Below the pieces are notes generated by a model. It was given only the letters and a program-made list of their open reading frames with translations, was not told the origin of the DNA and did not search any database. The translations under genes and the position numbers were made by a program. 64,000 bases of DNA from Liquidambar formosana (lineage: Eukaryota > Streptophyta > Magnoliopsida > Saxifragales > Altingiaceae): NCBI GenBank assembly GCA_039720395.1, contig CM077829.1:26683842-26747841 (forward strand). Reading direction: 5' to 3'. Positions 45,142 to 56,017 of this stretch are shown piece after piece; the stretch's first letter is position 1, and every line of letters begins with the position of its first letter.

Positions 45142-46511
45142 ATGACTCGAATTTGTGACCCTTTCCCTATAAAAACACATGGGGGAAGCCTTCTAATTCA
45201 CCTATTTTCATTGACAATAATTATGGAAGCCTTGGATGGGCTCTTAAGAGGGTTTTTGGCAGTCATGGCTGCCAAAGACAAAACTGAGTTTAAGTGCTTC
45301 GGCTTGGAACCATTGCTCTCCATAAGGCACATGAAGCTCGAGACGACTCTTCTCACTGCGGCTACATACTTTTGGGATCCTCAACTCCATGTCTTTCGAT
45401 TCAATTATGAGGAATTATGCCCAACCATGGAGGAATTCTGTGCTTTATTTGGAGTTTCACCCGTAGGGCCATTCATCCTTCCTACACCTCGCTCGGATTA
45501 CCTTGCTTCCTTCTCCAACTTTCTTGGCATTCCTCACAGGGATGTAACGATCTTTGTCAAGGATCATATGGTGGACTTAATGAAGTTAGCAACCTCATTC
45601 TTGGCTCACGATAGCGAAGGTACTTTGACTTTCATCCCTCAAATTCAGCATACACTCACTTTTTGCTTAATTGGTCGCGTCCTCCTCTCCAACGGCACTC
45701 TTCAAGCCCCTGTTCAAATATGTGAGTTGATTGCCCCTCTTCTCAAGCGACATAACATCATTCCCTTGGTATTAGCTAAAACCTCGAATGGCTTGGATAA
45801 GGTTCATGGCAACCCTAAAGCACCTTTAGGAGGTAGCCCCTTTTTATTGCAAATGTGGCTGCTCGAGCGATTGAATTTTCTATCTCCCTACCACTATCAA
45901 TCCATACAAGCCCCAGCACTTTTGTTTGCGCCGAGTTGAACTCCCTGGGTCATTCTCTTTAAGAGATTGGTTGGGTTACTTCTGAACACTGTCGTGGCGG
46001 AACATCAAATGGCATGTTTTCATATGGGGATGTAAAGAGCAGGTACTTTTTCGAACCTCAGGGGTGTGCTTTTGTCAAACTCATAGGACTGAGATCAACT
46101 TCCTTCTATTGGGCTTCGAGAATTCTTCGCCAGATGGGCGCCATGCAAACCATACCGTCCTTAACAAGACTTTGTTGCTCTGTGGAACCTGTCGGTTTTA
46201 CCATAATCAAGTGGGCGAGGACTCGCTGGCCTACAAACCTGAAATTGACTCGGATTGCCAACACTGAAGGACCTTTCGAGATGAGTAAAGAATATAAGCA
46301 ATGGTTGAAGGATGATTTGGGCGAAAGGGAAACTTCTCGTCGAGAAAGAATTTATGACCTTATCAAGGACACGAGACTTGGGCTTTGCAGAAAAGACATT
46401 CTCGAAGCAGTAGAGGCATCCCACGACCACGACTTACGAAAGAAAAGAAGACTTGAGAGAGAAATAAAGAAAGCAGACAAGATGACTCTGAAGAAACTCA
46501 AAAGGACTTAA
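45142..46511 (+). pseudogene. DUF7745-like antisense ORF of element 2, broken
   Basis: The first frame (to 45939) carries TTLLTAATYFWDPQLHVF, then ELCPTMEEFCALFGVSPVG. This is the layout of the plant DUF7745 family found in gypsy-linked ORFs. Around 45957-46036 the family sequence continues in another frame (NIKWHVFIWG). From about 46037 it continues in a third frame as YFFEPQGCAFVKLIG, then STSFYWASRILRQMG, EMSKEYKQWLKDDLGERE and a basic tail (KKRRLEREIKKADK). So at least two frameshifts and a stop break it. The C-terminal part is clearly related to the antisense fragment of element 3 (63695-63946). The first ATG in frame is 45142. It is on the same strand as, and just downstream of, the PMD gene, and the two could be parts of one transcript. 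Function unknown. Confidence 0.7.
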
Positions 46512-46872
46512 AGACTCAAGGAATAGAATATCTATAGCATGTCAATAGTTCCTTTACTTAACACCAATAAATTGTTATGTCAAACAATTAGTTTCAAATG
46601 AATTTCCAATAATAATCTACTTTTGAGATTTTTCTCGTGATTGTGTTGTTCGGACCGCACCCAAAGTAACTTCATGGGCTGCCTACGTATCCCCGTTTTC
46701 TTTTTCTCTTTTTTTTTTTTTTTTCTTCTCTTTTTTTTTCCTTTTTTTTTCCTTTTTTTTTCTTTTTTTTTCTTTTTCTTTTTTTTTTTAATTTTGGGGA
46801 ATCAGGTCCTCGTAGTTCAAATGCCTTAACTTTTGCCTAAACCGCCTTTACAGGTTTTCAACCTAGCAGGCC
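46512..46872 (-). other. Post-pol region of element 2 with conserved block
   Basis: On the minus strand, after the integrase stop, come ggttgaaaacctgtaaaggc and gaactacgaggacctgattc (about 46798-46819), then a 100-bp A-rich tract (46697-46790), then ggatacgtaggcagccca and gaagttactttgggtgcgg (46650-46694). The same order is seen in element 3 (63259-63495) and the decayed element. The tract sits between the 3' ends of pol and the antisense gene, so it may serve as a shared terminator region. Confidence 0.6.
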
Positions 46873-49116
46873 TTATACATAATACTTCTTTAATTGATCC
46901 AAATTGGTAGGACGAGCGAACTCGATCCCATCCAAATCCATAAGTCGAACAGCCCCTGCTGGCAATATTTCCTTGATGACGTACGGTCCACCCCAACTCG
47001 GTTTGAACTTTCCTCGCAGATCGAAAATTGGGGCTCGGATCTCTTTCAATACTAAATCCCCTTTCTTTAAGCCTCTGTCTTTGACATGTTTGTTGAATGC
47101 CCTCGCGACTCTTCTCTGGTACCCTTGCACGTGGTATAGAGCCCTCAATCGCCTTTCATCTAGCAATGCCAACTCATTATAATGACCTTTGATCCAGTCC
47201 ACCTCTGCCTGCTGACTTTCTACAGCAACCCTTAACGAAGGAACTTCCAATTCTACTGGTAGAACGGCCTCCATTCTATACACTAAAGCATACGGCGTAG
47301 CCCCTGTTGACGATCTGACTGATGTTCTGTACCCCCATAATGCCAATGGTAGTTTCTCATGCCAATCAGTGTACGTGTCAACCGTCTTCTGTAGTATCTT
47401 CTTGATGTTCTTGTTGGCGGCTTCCACTGCGCCGTTAGTCTGTGGGCGGTACGGGGACGACAAGTGGTGAACGATCTTATATTTCTGCAAGAGTTCTTTA
47501 GTTTCCTTCTGAAAATGCTGACCGTTATCTGAAATGACCTCATGCGGTACCCCATATCTGTAGATAATGTTGAGCTGTATGAACTGCGCCACCTTTTTAG
47601 CATTCAAAACTTTGAAGGAAGCTGTTTCCACCCACTTGGTGAAGTAATCGATGGCTACCAAGATGTATTCATGACCGTTGGATGCCTTCGGCTTAATCTG
47701 TTCGATGATATCTATTCCCCACATTGCAAACGGCCATGGTGTTGACATGCTTGTTAAGGGCATGGAGGGCAAGTGTTGTCCGTTGGTGAAGAGTTGACAC
47801 TTATGGCACTTTTTGATGTGGGCATAGCAATCCCTTTCCATTGTAGACCAGTAATACCCTAGCCTCATGATCTTCTTAGCCAGCATGTATCCATTCATAT
47901 GCGGAGCCCCCACTCCTTCATGAATTTCTTCGATGAGTTTTCTATCCTCTTCCTCCGTGACACACAGCAAGTGAATCCCGTCGTAAGACCTCCGATACAG
48001 TTTTCCTCCGCATACTACATAATGACTTGCCAATCTCCTCAGGGTTCGCCTGTCCACACGAGATGCTTCCTCTGGATATTCCCTTTCTTCGATGAGCCTT
48101 CTTATATCATAAAACCAAGGGTGGTTATCTATTACCTCCCTTTTTCGAATGGAACAGCAATAAACAGGCTTTTCTCTGCATTCAATCACGAGCGGTTTCA
48201 CACTTCCTCCTTCTGGTATCTCCACCATTGAAGCTAGAGTTGCTAAGGCATCAGCAAACTGATTCTTATTTCTTGACAAGTAATTGAACTCGATCTCTGC
48301 AAACTCTTTGGTCATTGCTTCCAAATAGGCGTGATATGGCAATAGCTTCTCGTCGCGAGTTTTCCACTCCCCTTTTATCTGACAGATGATCAATGCTGAA
48401 TACCCAAACACCTCGAGTTCTTTTATTCCCAACTCTAACGCAGCTTCCAATGCTAGGATGCAGGCCTCGTACTCCGCAATGTTGTTGGTGGCTTCGAACC
48501 CCAATTTGACTGCTAACGGCGTGAAGGCTTCTTCGAGCGAAACTAATAGCACTCCTATTCCATATCCCCTTCTGTTTGCAGCTCCATCGAAGTAGACTCT
48601 CCAAACCTTCTTCTTGATTTCCAGGATATCTTCATCGGGGAACTCATCATTGAATTGGGTTGATGATGACGCAGGGCAACTTGCTAAGTGGTCTGCAACA
48701 ACGCTTCCTTTAATAGACTTCTGCGCCAGGTACTTTATGTCGAATTCATTGAGGAGAAGAAACCAACGAGCCGTCCTATACGATAGGACTGGTTTTTCTA
48801 GCAAATACTTCAAAGGATCCAAGCGACTTATCAGCAGGACTTCGAGAGACATTATGTAATGACGGAGTTTCTGGGTGGCCCACACCAATGCTATGCAAGC
48901 CTTTTCTAGCGCATTGTACTTTAGTTCATAATCTGTCATTTTCTTGCTCAAGTAGTAGATGGCATTTTCCTTTTTTGACCCTTTAAGGTATTGAGCTAAC
49001 ATAGCTCCTGTCGCGGTTTCAGTAACCGTTAAGTATAACAGTAACGGTTCACCTTGCCGTGGGGGAACCAAGATTGGGGGATTGCTCAGATACCTTTTAA
49101 TGGTCTCAAAGGCTTC
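46873..49116 (-). pseudogene. RNase H, archaeal-type RNase H and integrase of element 2
   Basis: A single open frame of about 730 codons from 49071, continuous with RT but cut off by an in-frame TAA at 49117-49119. Order: the gypsy-type RNase H (YLTVTETATGAMLAQ, which lacks the usual catalytic Asp), tether, then a second RNase H of the archaeal type (VYFDGAANRRGYGIGVLL, EYEACILALEAAL, FADALATLAS). The dual RNase H is diagnostic for the Tat lineage. The third acidic position of the second RNase H reads GYS where element 3 has RDS, so it is probably inactive. Integrase follows: HHCC zinc finger (HEGVGAPHMNGY...CHKC), catalytic core with WGIDIIE, SDNGQHF and NGAVEAANK (D, D, E present), and the C-terminal GDLVLKEIRAP and FKPSWGGPY. 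It ends with TAA at 46873. The integrase portion is intact. Confidence 0.9.
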
Positions 49117-49119
49117 TTA

Positions 49120-50251
49120 GCAATCCTCGTTCCATTCCTTGGGCACACCCTTCTTAAGTAGCTTGAAAATTGGCTCGCACACCATGGTCAAATTAGCGAT
49201 AAAGCGGCTTATGTATTGAACTCTCCGCAGAAAACCCCGGATCTGCTTTTTCGTTCTTGGCAGCTCCATCTCTGTGATAGCTTTTATCTTCTCTGGATCC
49301 ACTTCAATTCCCCTCTGAGTGATCATGAAACCCAACAGCTTCCCTGCGGTGACTCCGAAGGCACACTTCTGAGGATTCAATCGGAGGTTGTACTTCTTTG
49401 CCCGTTCTAGGAATTTCTCCAATGCCGCGAAATGTCCTTCCCGGTCTACAGATTTGACTATCATGTCGTCCACATACACCTCTACTTCTTTATGGATCAT
49501 ATCATGCAATAGGGTTGTAGTAGCTCTTTGGTAAGTAGCCCTGGCATTTCTCAAGCTAAAAGGCATTACCTTGTAGCAATACGTGCCCCAGTATGTGATA
49601 AAAGCCATCTTTTCCATGTCTCAAGGCGCCATCTTTATCTAGTTGTAACCGGAGAACCCATCCATAAAGGAGAGAAGAGCATGGCCTGCTGTACTGTCCA
49701 CCAACACATCGATATGCGGTAGAGGGAAATCATCCTTTGGGCTCGCAGCATTAAGGTCGCGGAAGTCAACACACATTCATACTTTCCCATCTTTTTTAGG
49801 CACAGACACTATATTAGACAGCCATTCAGGGTACTCCACAACTTAGAGAAACTCGGCATCTAATTGTTTAGTTACCTCTTCTTTTACTTTTAAAGCCCAC
49901 TCTTGTTTTAATCTTCTTAATTTCTGCTTTATAGGCTTTTTAGTGGGATTAGTGGGGATGTAATGTTGCACAATATCTGGATCAATGCCAGGCATATCCT
50001 CATAAGACCATGCGAAGGCCTCTACATTGGCTTTTAGAAGTGTTATCAATTTTTCCTTTTCAGTAGGTGAGAGAGTTATCCCAATTTTAATTATCCTTGA
50101 CAATTCATCTGTCCCTAGATTGATTGATTCCAATTCATCCATGTTAGGTTCTGTAACGCCCCTTTTCCTTTGCTCGACGAGCTCTGGAGGGACGTCATTC
50201 CTAGGATCTATATCCATGCCATAGATATCCATAGAAGAGAGAAAGGAAACA
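49120..50251 (-). pseudogene. Reverse transcriptase of element 2, with several stops
   Basis: On the minus strand the frame begins with a linker (MDIYGMDIDPR, PPELVEQRKRG), a FAWSYEDMPGID block, and the RT fingers KKPIKQKLRRLKQEWA. Then come MCVDFRDLN, FPLPHIDVLVD, FMDGFSGYN, PFSLRNARATYQR, the catalytic YVDDMIVKS (Tyr-x-Asp-Asp), LLGFMITQRGIEVDP and the connection. In-frame stops interrupt at 49843-49845 and several times between 49620 and 49790, and one ends this portion at 49117-49119. All are in one frame, so the damage is by point changes rather than indels. The stretch of stops suggests an older copy than element 3, which it hosts. Confidence 0.85.
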
Positions 50252-50415
50252 CTGCAAATAATGAAAAGAAACACACTTTATTGACTGAACTAACAAAATA
50301 AAGAACAGAAAACACATGTGCCACAGTTAGGGAACAACTCCTAACTCCACAAGGTGGGCTAGGCGGACACACTTTATTTGAAAGGAAAACTAATACAAGC
50401 TACTAAGGAACCTAC
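50252..50415 (-). other. Possible intron between protease and RT in element 2
   Basis: On the minus strand the protease frame runs to GATCT followed by gtaggt (donor at 50415) with a TAG inside the donor. The RT frame resumes after a pyrimidine-rich ttttcattatttgcag (acceptor at 50252). Joining the two keeps the reading frame. An intron at this place is known from Ogre elements, a relative in the Tat lineage. RNA evidence is lacking. Confidence 0.5.
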
Positions 50416-51745
50416 AGATCAAGTAAGTCGAGATCCTCGCCCTCACAAATTTCTGCAATGGTACCCTCTTCAAGATACCAATTAAGGAGCGGCACGGCTG
50501 CATGGTGAATTGAAGAACACTCGAGATCCGATTCCTCTACAGCAAGAACCGTATCTTGAATCATTGTAACCATGGCTTCCGAATCCATCTGTTCTGCTCA
50601 GTCCTCGCTCTTTTCTTCCCAATAGCTATCATTGATTACTTCATCATCAACCATCATTGCGGTGATGGGATACCACTCCGTGAAGAATATTTCAAACCCC
50701 GGAACTCTCGCCTTGGTTGCTTTGTCAATGGATGGTTCGGGGAATCCACAAAATAGAAAATCCTCCCCCTCCTTAACAAAGTAATCATTCAAGGTAGGTC
50801 AGTATGGCGAGATTCTAATATCTGGCACCCTCCCTTCTGCTTTTGCTTTGACCCTTTCTTTGCTTCTTTGCAACATCTCCATACGGTCCTTCTTGGAAGG
50901 CTCATACCCCAATCCGAAGGTATAGATGACAATGCGGCTTTGAATGGATACTGGTATGCCTTGCTGACGGCGTCCTAGTCCCATGCCTGGGAAGAAACTC
51001 ATTTTCTTCATTATGTTCCCCACATGTAGGTTGCCATGAGGGCAAAAGTCGAGAGGTATCAACTCTCTCTGTTCTGGCTCTTTCTCTATGCATTGAACAT
51101 ACTCGAATCCAGACAATGGTGCTCCAATGGGCTCGGGCTTGATCTCGCAAATGGGTACCCCCGACGACTTCAGGTTATAATCACCTTGGAGTGTGACGAT
51201 GGCCCCTTCATAAGGGAACTTGACTTTTTGGTGCAATGAAGAAGAGACAGCCCCTGCAGGATGAATCCAAGGTCTTCCCAACAAGAGATTGAAGCATGAT
51301 GGGACATCTAGCACTTGGAACTCCACTCTAAATTCTGTAGGCCCCATAATCAGTGGCAAAGTGACCACTCCTAATCACCTCTCTACGGGTGTTATCATAG
51401 GCTCTCATTGTTTGCCTGGATGGCAGTGAAATCTGTTGGATCCAACCCCAAAACGGTGGTAGTTCTGAGAGGGCACACATTAAGAGCGGAACCATTATCA
51501 ATCAGGACTGTTGGAACTCTCTTTCCCATGGTAGTCGACAGTGATGTACATGGCTTGCGAATGGCTAGGTCCACTTTTAGGTAGGTCTGCCTCTGAGAAC
51601 ACAATGGTTGAGTTCTTCGAGGTTGGATTCACCAAGTACACCAAATTTTCTGGAGATATGTCTACGGGAACCTGTATCTGGTTGAGCAATTTCAAGATGG
51701 TCTGCCTGTGCTTGTAAGAAGCCATGAGCAAACCCCATATAGTGA
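50416..51745 (-). pseudogene. Protease region and 3' gag part of element 2, broken
   Basis: Starting from the insertion boundary (51745) the minus strand encodes NITIWGLLMASYKHRQ, then the aspartic protease motif VLIDNGSALN (near 51490), then FNLLLGRPWIH and a G-patch-like glycine-rich block (SFFPGMGLGRRQQG, FGLGYEPSK), ending GEDLDLLDL. At least two frameshifts (near 51370 and 51500) and an in-frame stop (near 50616) interrupt it. Upstream gag is absent because element 3 inserted here. The remaining gag, PBS and 5' LTR are expected beyond the window. Confidence 0.8.
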
Positions 51746-52374
51746 TGTTGCCATTTTCACCCCCATGAGATCATGATATCATTTTGTTAGGTTTAGAAGC
51801 ATGTAGGAGTCCCTAAGCCTTAAAGGACAATTTTCCCTTTTAAGCCTTAGGAGAATAGGTCATCATAGCATGCATATTTTTGTCTTTTTGTTGAGTCCCA
51901 TCACTTGCATTTAGTTTCTAGGATCATTTTAGATATGTGTGTCAAATTTAGGTTCAATTCCAGATAGGTTTGGATAGCTAATTAGAACTTTTGCGACTTG
52001 AAGGGCAATTTCGTCTTTTACTTCGTATATTTTCCAATTGACTTCCAAATTTGCTCCAGAGTGTTCCATTGATCTTAGAATGATGAAATGAGTCTAATTG
52101 AAGTGCCAATTTAATTTATTGATAGGTTTGGGATTGGTTCACCACATTACCCTATGCTTAATTGACCTTTTTTCGGGTAATCGCCTCATGAAAACCCAGC
52201 CACCCAACCGTGGTCAGGGATTCTTGGTTCAAGAATATTTTAGGCTTATTCCACATTGAATCCTTGAAATTTGGGCTTTTGAATCACTCAAATCGGAGTT
52301 AAAATGAAGAATTTGTGTCCGTTTGAAGTTCGGAGTCCAAACCGAGCTAGAATTCCAAGATTTTTGGATTCTCC

Positions 52375-52450
52375 TTGGGTGATCGGTTGGGCCCAACTGG
52401 CTGGACCGGTTCACCAACCGGTTGGACCGGTTCACCCCAATTGGTCACCC
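52375..52450. repeat. CCGGTT/GGTCACC motif cluster in element 3 LTR
   Basis: gggtgatcggttgg, ctggaccggttcacc, the palindrome CAACCGGTTG, ggaccggttcacc and ttggtcaccc follow each other. The cluster is about 200-275 bp upstream of the TATA box. Confidence 0.8.
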
Positions 52451-52650
52451 GAGAGTCCCATTCTGAATTTTCTCCTTTTGAAGTTTTGACGGAATGGGAC
52501 TCTACTACTCCGATTTTCTGCCTTCTAAAGGACTTCTAAGCCTATTGGGAGGTGGTTTTGAGTTGTTTAACATTCATGGGACTTAATTACAGCCCTAGAT
52601 TGTTTTTATGGTGAATTAGTCTCAACCATTGGTTCATATGGTTGGTTGGT

Positions 52651-52658
52651 TATAAATA
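52651..52658 (+). promoter_or_regulatory. TATA box of element 3 LTR
   Basis: ggtTATAAATAgagg is a strong plant TATA box. Transcription would start near 52685, giving a very long R/U5 part. Confidence 0.65.
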
Positions 52659-53879
52659 GAGGCTCATTCATCAGCATAAAGGACTTTTGGTGACTTTTGA
52701 CACTTCATACTTATAAGAGAGAGAGGGACCACGAGTTTGCACATACCCATATCACTTGGAGGAGGCCTTCTATTGCAATTTTGAAGAGGAACTAGAAGGG
52801 AACCAAGCCAAAGAGAAGGAAGAACGCAGCGAAGACCCTTGCTTCATTGTAAGTCTCTTTTGCTTTCTTTTACGATTCCTTCTTCTTCTACTCCATTCTC
52901 TGTATAGTTATGGTTTAGAATTGATTTAGGAATCATATATACTCTATATTTTAGAGTGTATATGATTCAAAGATGATGAGAATGGATGTTAGTGGATTAG
53001 GATTGTGAATTGCTTGCTGTTAGGATAGTTTCTCTCTTAAGGATAGAGGTACGTTTTGCATGAAAAATCAATTGATGTGTTTAGGCCGTTTTCTCTTCAT
53101 GGTTCAATTATATGCATGATTTTAAGCATCTTTTGTATAGGACACTTGCTGTGTAAGCCTCGTCTTCATAGGTGTATGGATGATTATCCTTTTCGAGGAT
53201 AATTATCGTCCTTAGAGGGTGAGGTTGTGCATAGGTGCTTTCTGGAGTGTGTTTAAGTGCGTTGTGAGTTTCTTTGCATTCTTAGGTATATAGTTTACGT
53301 AGGATATGTGAAGAAATCATTCACATGGAGTGATTTCTTACGTAAAATTATCTCCGATAGTTTTGCTTAAGAAAGCTCACCGTAAGGATGATTATTTCAC
53401 ATTCTTATATAAAATACTTACCTAAGGCATCATGGTAGATTTTCTTTTCATGTTTAGGATTATCATATGATATTTTCATCATGGTAATGCCTATTTAGCA
53501 TGTTTTTGATAGTTTTGTGCATGTTAGGGTGTCTTAGAGCATATAGGAGCATATAGGAGCATACTAGGATTGTGTCTTTCTTTTGATTTTTGTTATTTGC
53601 ATGAGTATTAGGTCATTATATGCATGTTTAGCATTCTGTCCAGATTTGAATTAGGTCTTCTAATGATGATTTGAGCATGAATATGGTTGGTTTGAGCTTA
53701 ATAATTGCCCTATAGAATACATAGGGTGATTAATTGGTGTTTTCTCGATGTTTCGAGATAATTTGCATATGGTAAGTGGTTCATGGTAAGTTTGTTTTGG
53801 TTTGTTCTCTTCTCCCTCCTTGGGTTATTGTCTTTACTTTGGATTAGAAGTCCTAAGTTTCCAACTTTTTCTCAAATTC

Positions 53880-54200
53880 TGTTTTAATTAGAGTTCTATC
53901 TCTTTTTGAATTCTACTTTTTCTCAAACTCCTTTTTTAATTAAAGTTCTATCTCTTTTAGAATTCTACTTTTTCTCAAACTCCTTTTTTAATTAGAGTTC
54001 TATCTCTTTTAGAATTCTACTTTTCTTAAAATCCTTTTTGAATTAGAGTTCTATCTCTTTTAGAACTCTACTTTCATTAAAATTTTACTTTGTCTAGAGT
54101 TCTATCTCCTTTAGAATTTTACTTTTCTAAAACTTCTTTTTGGATAAGAGTTCTATCTCTTTTCAAATTCTACCTTCTCTTAAATCCCTTTTTTGGAAAC
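53880..54200. repeat. Tandem array of about 55-60 bp in element 3 LTR
   Basis: The words attagagttctatctctttt and agaattctactttt(ct)tca alternate in five to six degenerate units. Confidence 0.8.
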
Positions 54201-54765
54201 TCTTCTTCTTTTTCAAACTCTTCTTTTCTTTTAATGGAAACTTAGGGTTTATAGTTCATTGTAAAGGGAATAACCCCTTCTCAATCGAACTACATGGACT
54301 TTGATCCTTACTTCTTTGTATATAAGGTACGTAGGCGCTCATTTGATGTTCAAGTCCGCCCTAGGATACTAAGTATCCTAGGTTTTCTTTTTCTTTCTTT
54401 CTCTTTCTCTCTGCCCATTTGTCCATCACATATATGCTAGAGGAGTAGGATGGACCCATGCTTATACATTTATCCATCACATATTTGTTAGTGGATAGGA
54501 TGGATTTGTTTGCTTGCTTATTTATCCATCACATATTTGCTAGTGGATAGGATGGATTTGTTTGTTCATTCTCTCTATCTCTTACTTCCTTTCCATATCT
54601 CTCATACTTGTTCATGGATGTTTACATGCTTTATGGATGTTTATATGTTTTATGGATGTTCATGGATGAATGTGGATTATTTACGGATGATTCATTGCAT
54701 ATGCATGGTGACTAATTAGGAAGTGATTGACATAGCCCATATAAATTCAGAGACCCATTTTGGGG

Positions 54766-54810
54766 CGATGTGGGTGCCTATAGGATGTTTCCTAGAACCT
54801 TCCCACATCG
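54766..54810 (+). promoter_or_regulatory. LTR stem-loop of element 3
   Basis: CGATGTGGG (54766-54774) pairs perfectly with CCCACATCG (54802-54810). The 27-base loop contains tgcctatagg and tagaacctt. Confidence 0.7.
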
Positions 54811-54942
54811 TAACTTAGTCTCCGAATCCTCTCTTGTTTTGATTAGACCTGCTTTTCCATAATCGGAGTCATGTTTGGTTTTCTAAAGGTTTCCTTTTAA
54901 AACTGTTTTCAAAGGTTTTCCTTTTTTCCTTAAAAAATGAGG

Positions 54943-54952
54943 TGGCGACTCC
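54943..54952 (+). promoter_or_regulatory. PBS-like word in U5 of element 3
   Basis: TGGCGACTCC, about 120 bases upstream of the PBS, which itself reads TGGTGACTCC at this place. Confidence 0.5.
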
Positions 54953-55071
54953 TTGTTTGATTGTTTTTGTGAACCTTTTAAAAACCAGATTTTTATTAAT
55001 TTAAATCTCTACAAGTCTTTTTAAAAGAAGGGTTCTCCTTCCCCTCGGATCGAAACCCGTGGTTCACAGTC

Positions 55072-55090
55072 TGGTGACTCCACTGGGGAT
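55072..55090 (+). promoter_or_regulatory. Primer binding site, tRNA-Arg type (element 3)
   Basis: TGGTGACTCCACTGGGGAT lies three bases after the LTR end. It matches the complement of the tRNA-Arg 3' end with about three changes, as in element 1. Confidence 0.75.
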
Positions 55091-56017
55091 TAGTGGACTA
55101 GACTCAAAGAATTTGTATGGGCTAATTTAATTGCTTAAATTAAAATCAATCACTTGCATACTCTTGAATGTGTGTTTACTTTATTGCATTGTGTGCGCAA
55201 CTGCATTTGAATGATAGGTCGATGTATCCTTGCCTTTTCTGATTGGCCTAGCCTTGACCCCGGTTCCCCTCGTTCTCGGGTGTCATGTTTGCGAAGCTAT
55301 CAACTCCTCTTGCCACGTATCCTTGGGTTTTACCCTTGGGTATATCAAATGGATCAACACGTACCACTTGACTCACGCAGCATCCCTCATGCCACACGTG
55401 ATAGGTATATGGTTGATTCAAGCAAGTAGGGGACACTATCCTATCCTTTTTAGTGCATATAGTGGACTGTCTAGGACACAAGGACCCGCCTAGCTTAAAG
55501 TCACCATGCTTATGGAATGAATGCAGGTACAGAGTGGATGTGTGTTTGAATGTATATATGTATGGAATGAATGTATGTGTGGCATGAATGTGTGTTATGG
55601 GAATGAATGCGAATGGAGTGAAGGGCAATGCAATTCATGTCATGGTTCTTTGAGAAGATGATACAAAGCCCTCGATACAGTGATCTGGTTTCTTGCTCTT
55701 GAATGCGGTTGGAGATATGAATGAATGCTATGTGGGTGGTTAATTTTAAGGGGTAACATGACTTTAAAATCAATTGACCTACATCCCTTTAGTATGACCT
55801 TCTTACCTAAAGCCCATTGGGCTCATATGGATGAGAGGCCCAACTAAAGGAATGTTATTGGACCATTACCCGCCTGTTTAAATCAATTGTGGAGACTAAA
55901 GGCGCTTTGTGTCACTTTATAACTAAGTATGGGTTATTTGGATGTAATAGAGTGCTGTCTTGGACTCGTGACTCTTCAGGCCGTTTGATCAGAGGAAGCA
56001 CCGAACAAGACCTCGCC
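55091..56017 (+). other. Leader of element 3
   Basis: Untranslated leader between PBS and gag. It contains a (gaatg(a/t)(a/g)tgtg)-like patch at 55550-55620. No conserved ORF is apparent. The reading frame is open upstream of the gag ATG from about 55889 but lacks an ATG. Confidence 0.5.

Larger units (their letters stand above)
51746..55068 (+). mobile_element. 5' LTR of Tat element 3
   Basis: The similarity of element 2 ends abruptly near 51745-51751, where an LTR begins (TGTTGCC...CACCCCC). It ends gtggttcaca at 55068, three bases before the PBS. Length is about 3.3 kb. It contains the CCGGTT motif cluster (52375-52450), a TATA box (52651-52658), a tandem array (53880-54200), the shared block (54287-54340), the stem-loop (54766-54810) and the U5 PBS-like word (54943-54952). 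The exact 5' end is uncertain by a few bases because both sides share tgttg. The 3' LTR lies outside the window. Confidence 0.8.
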
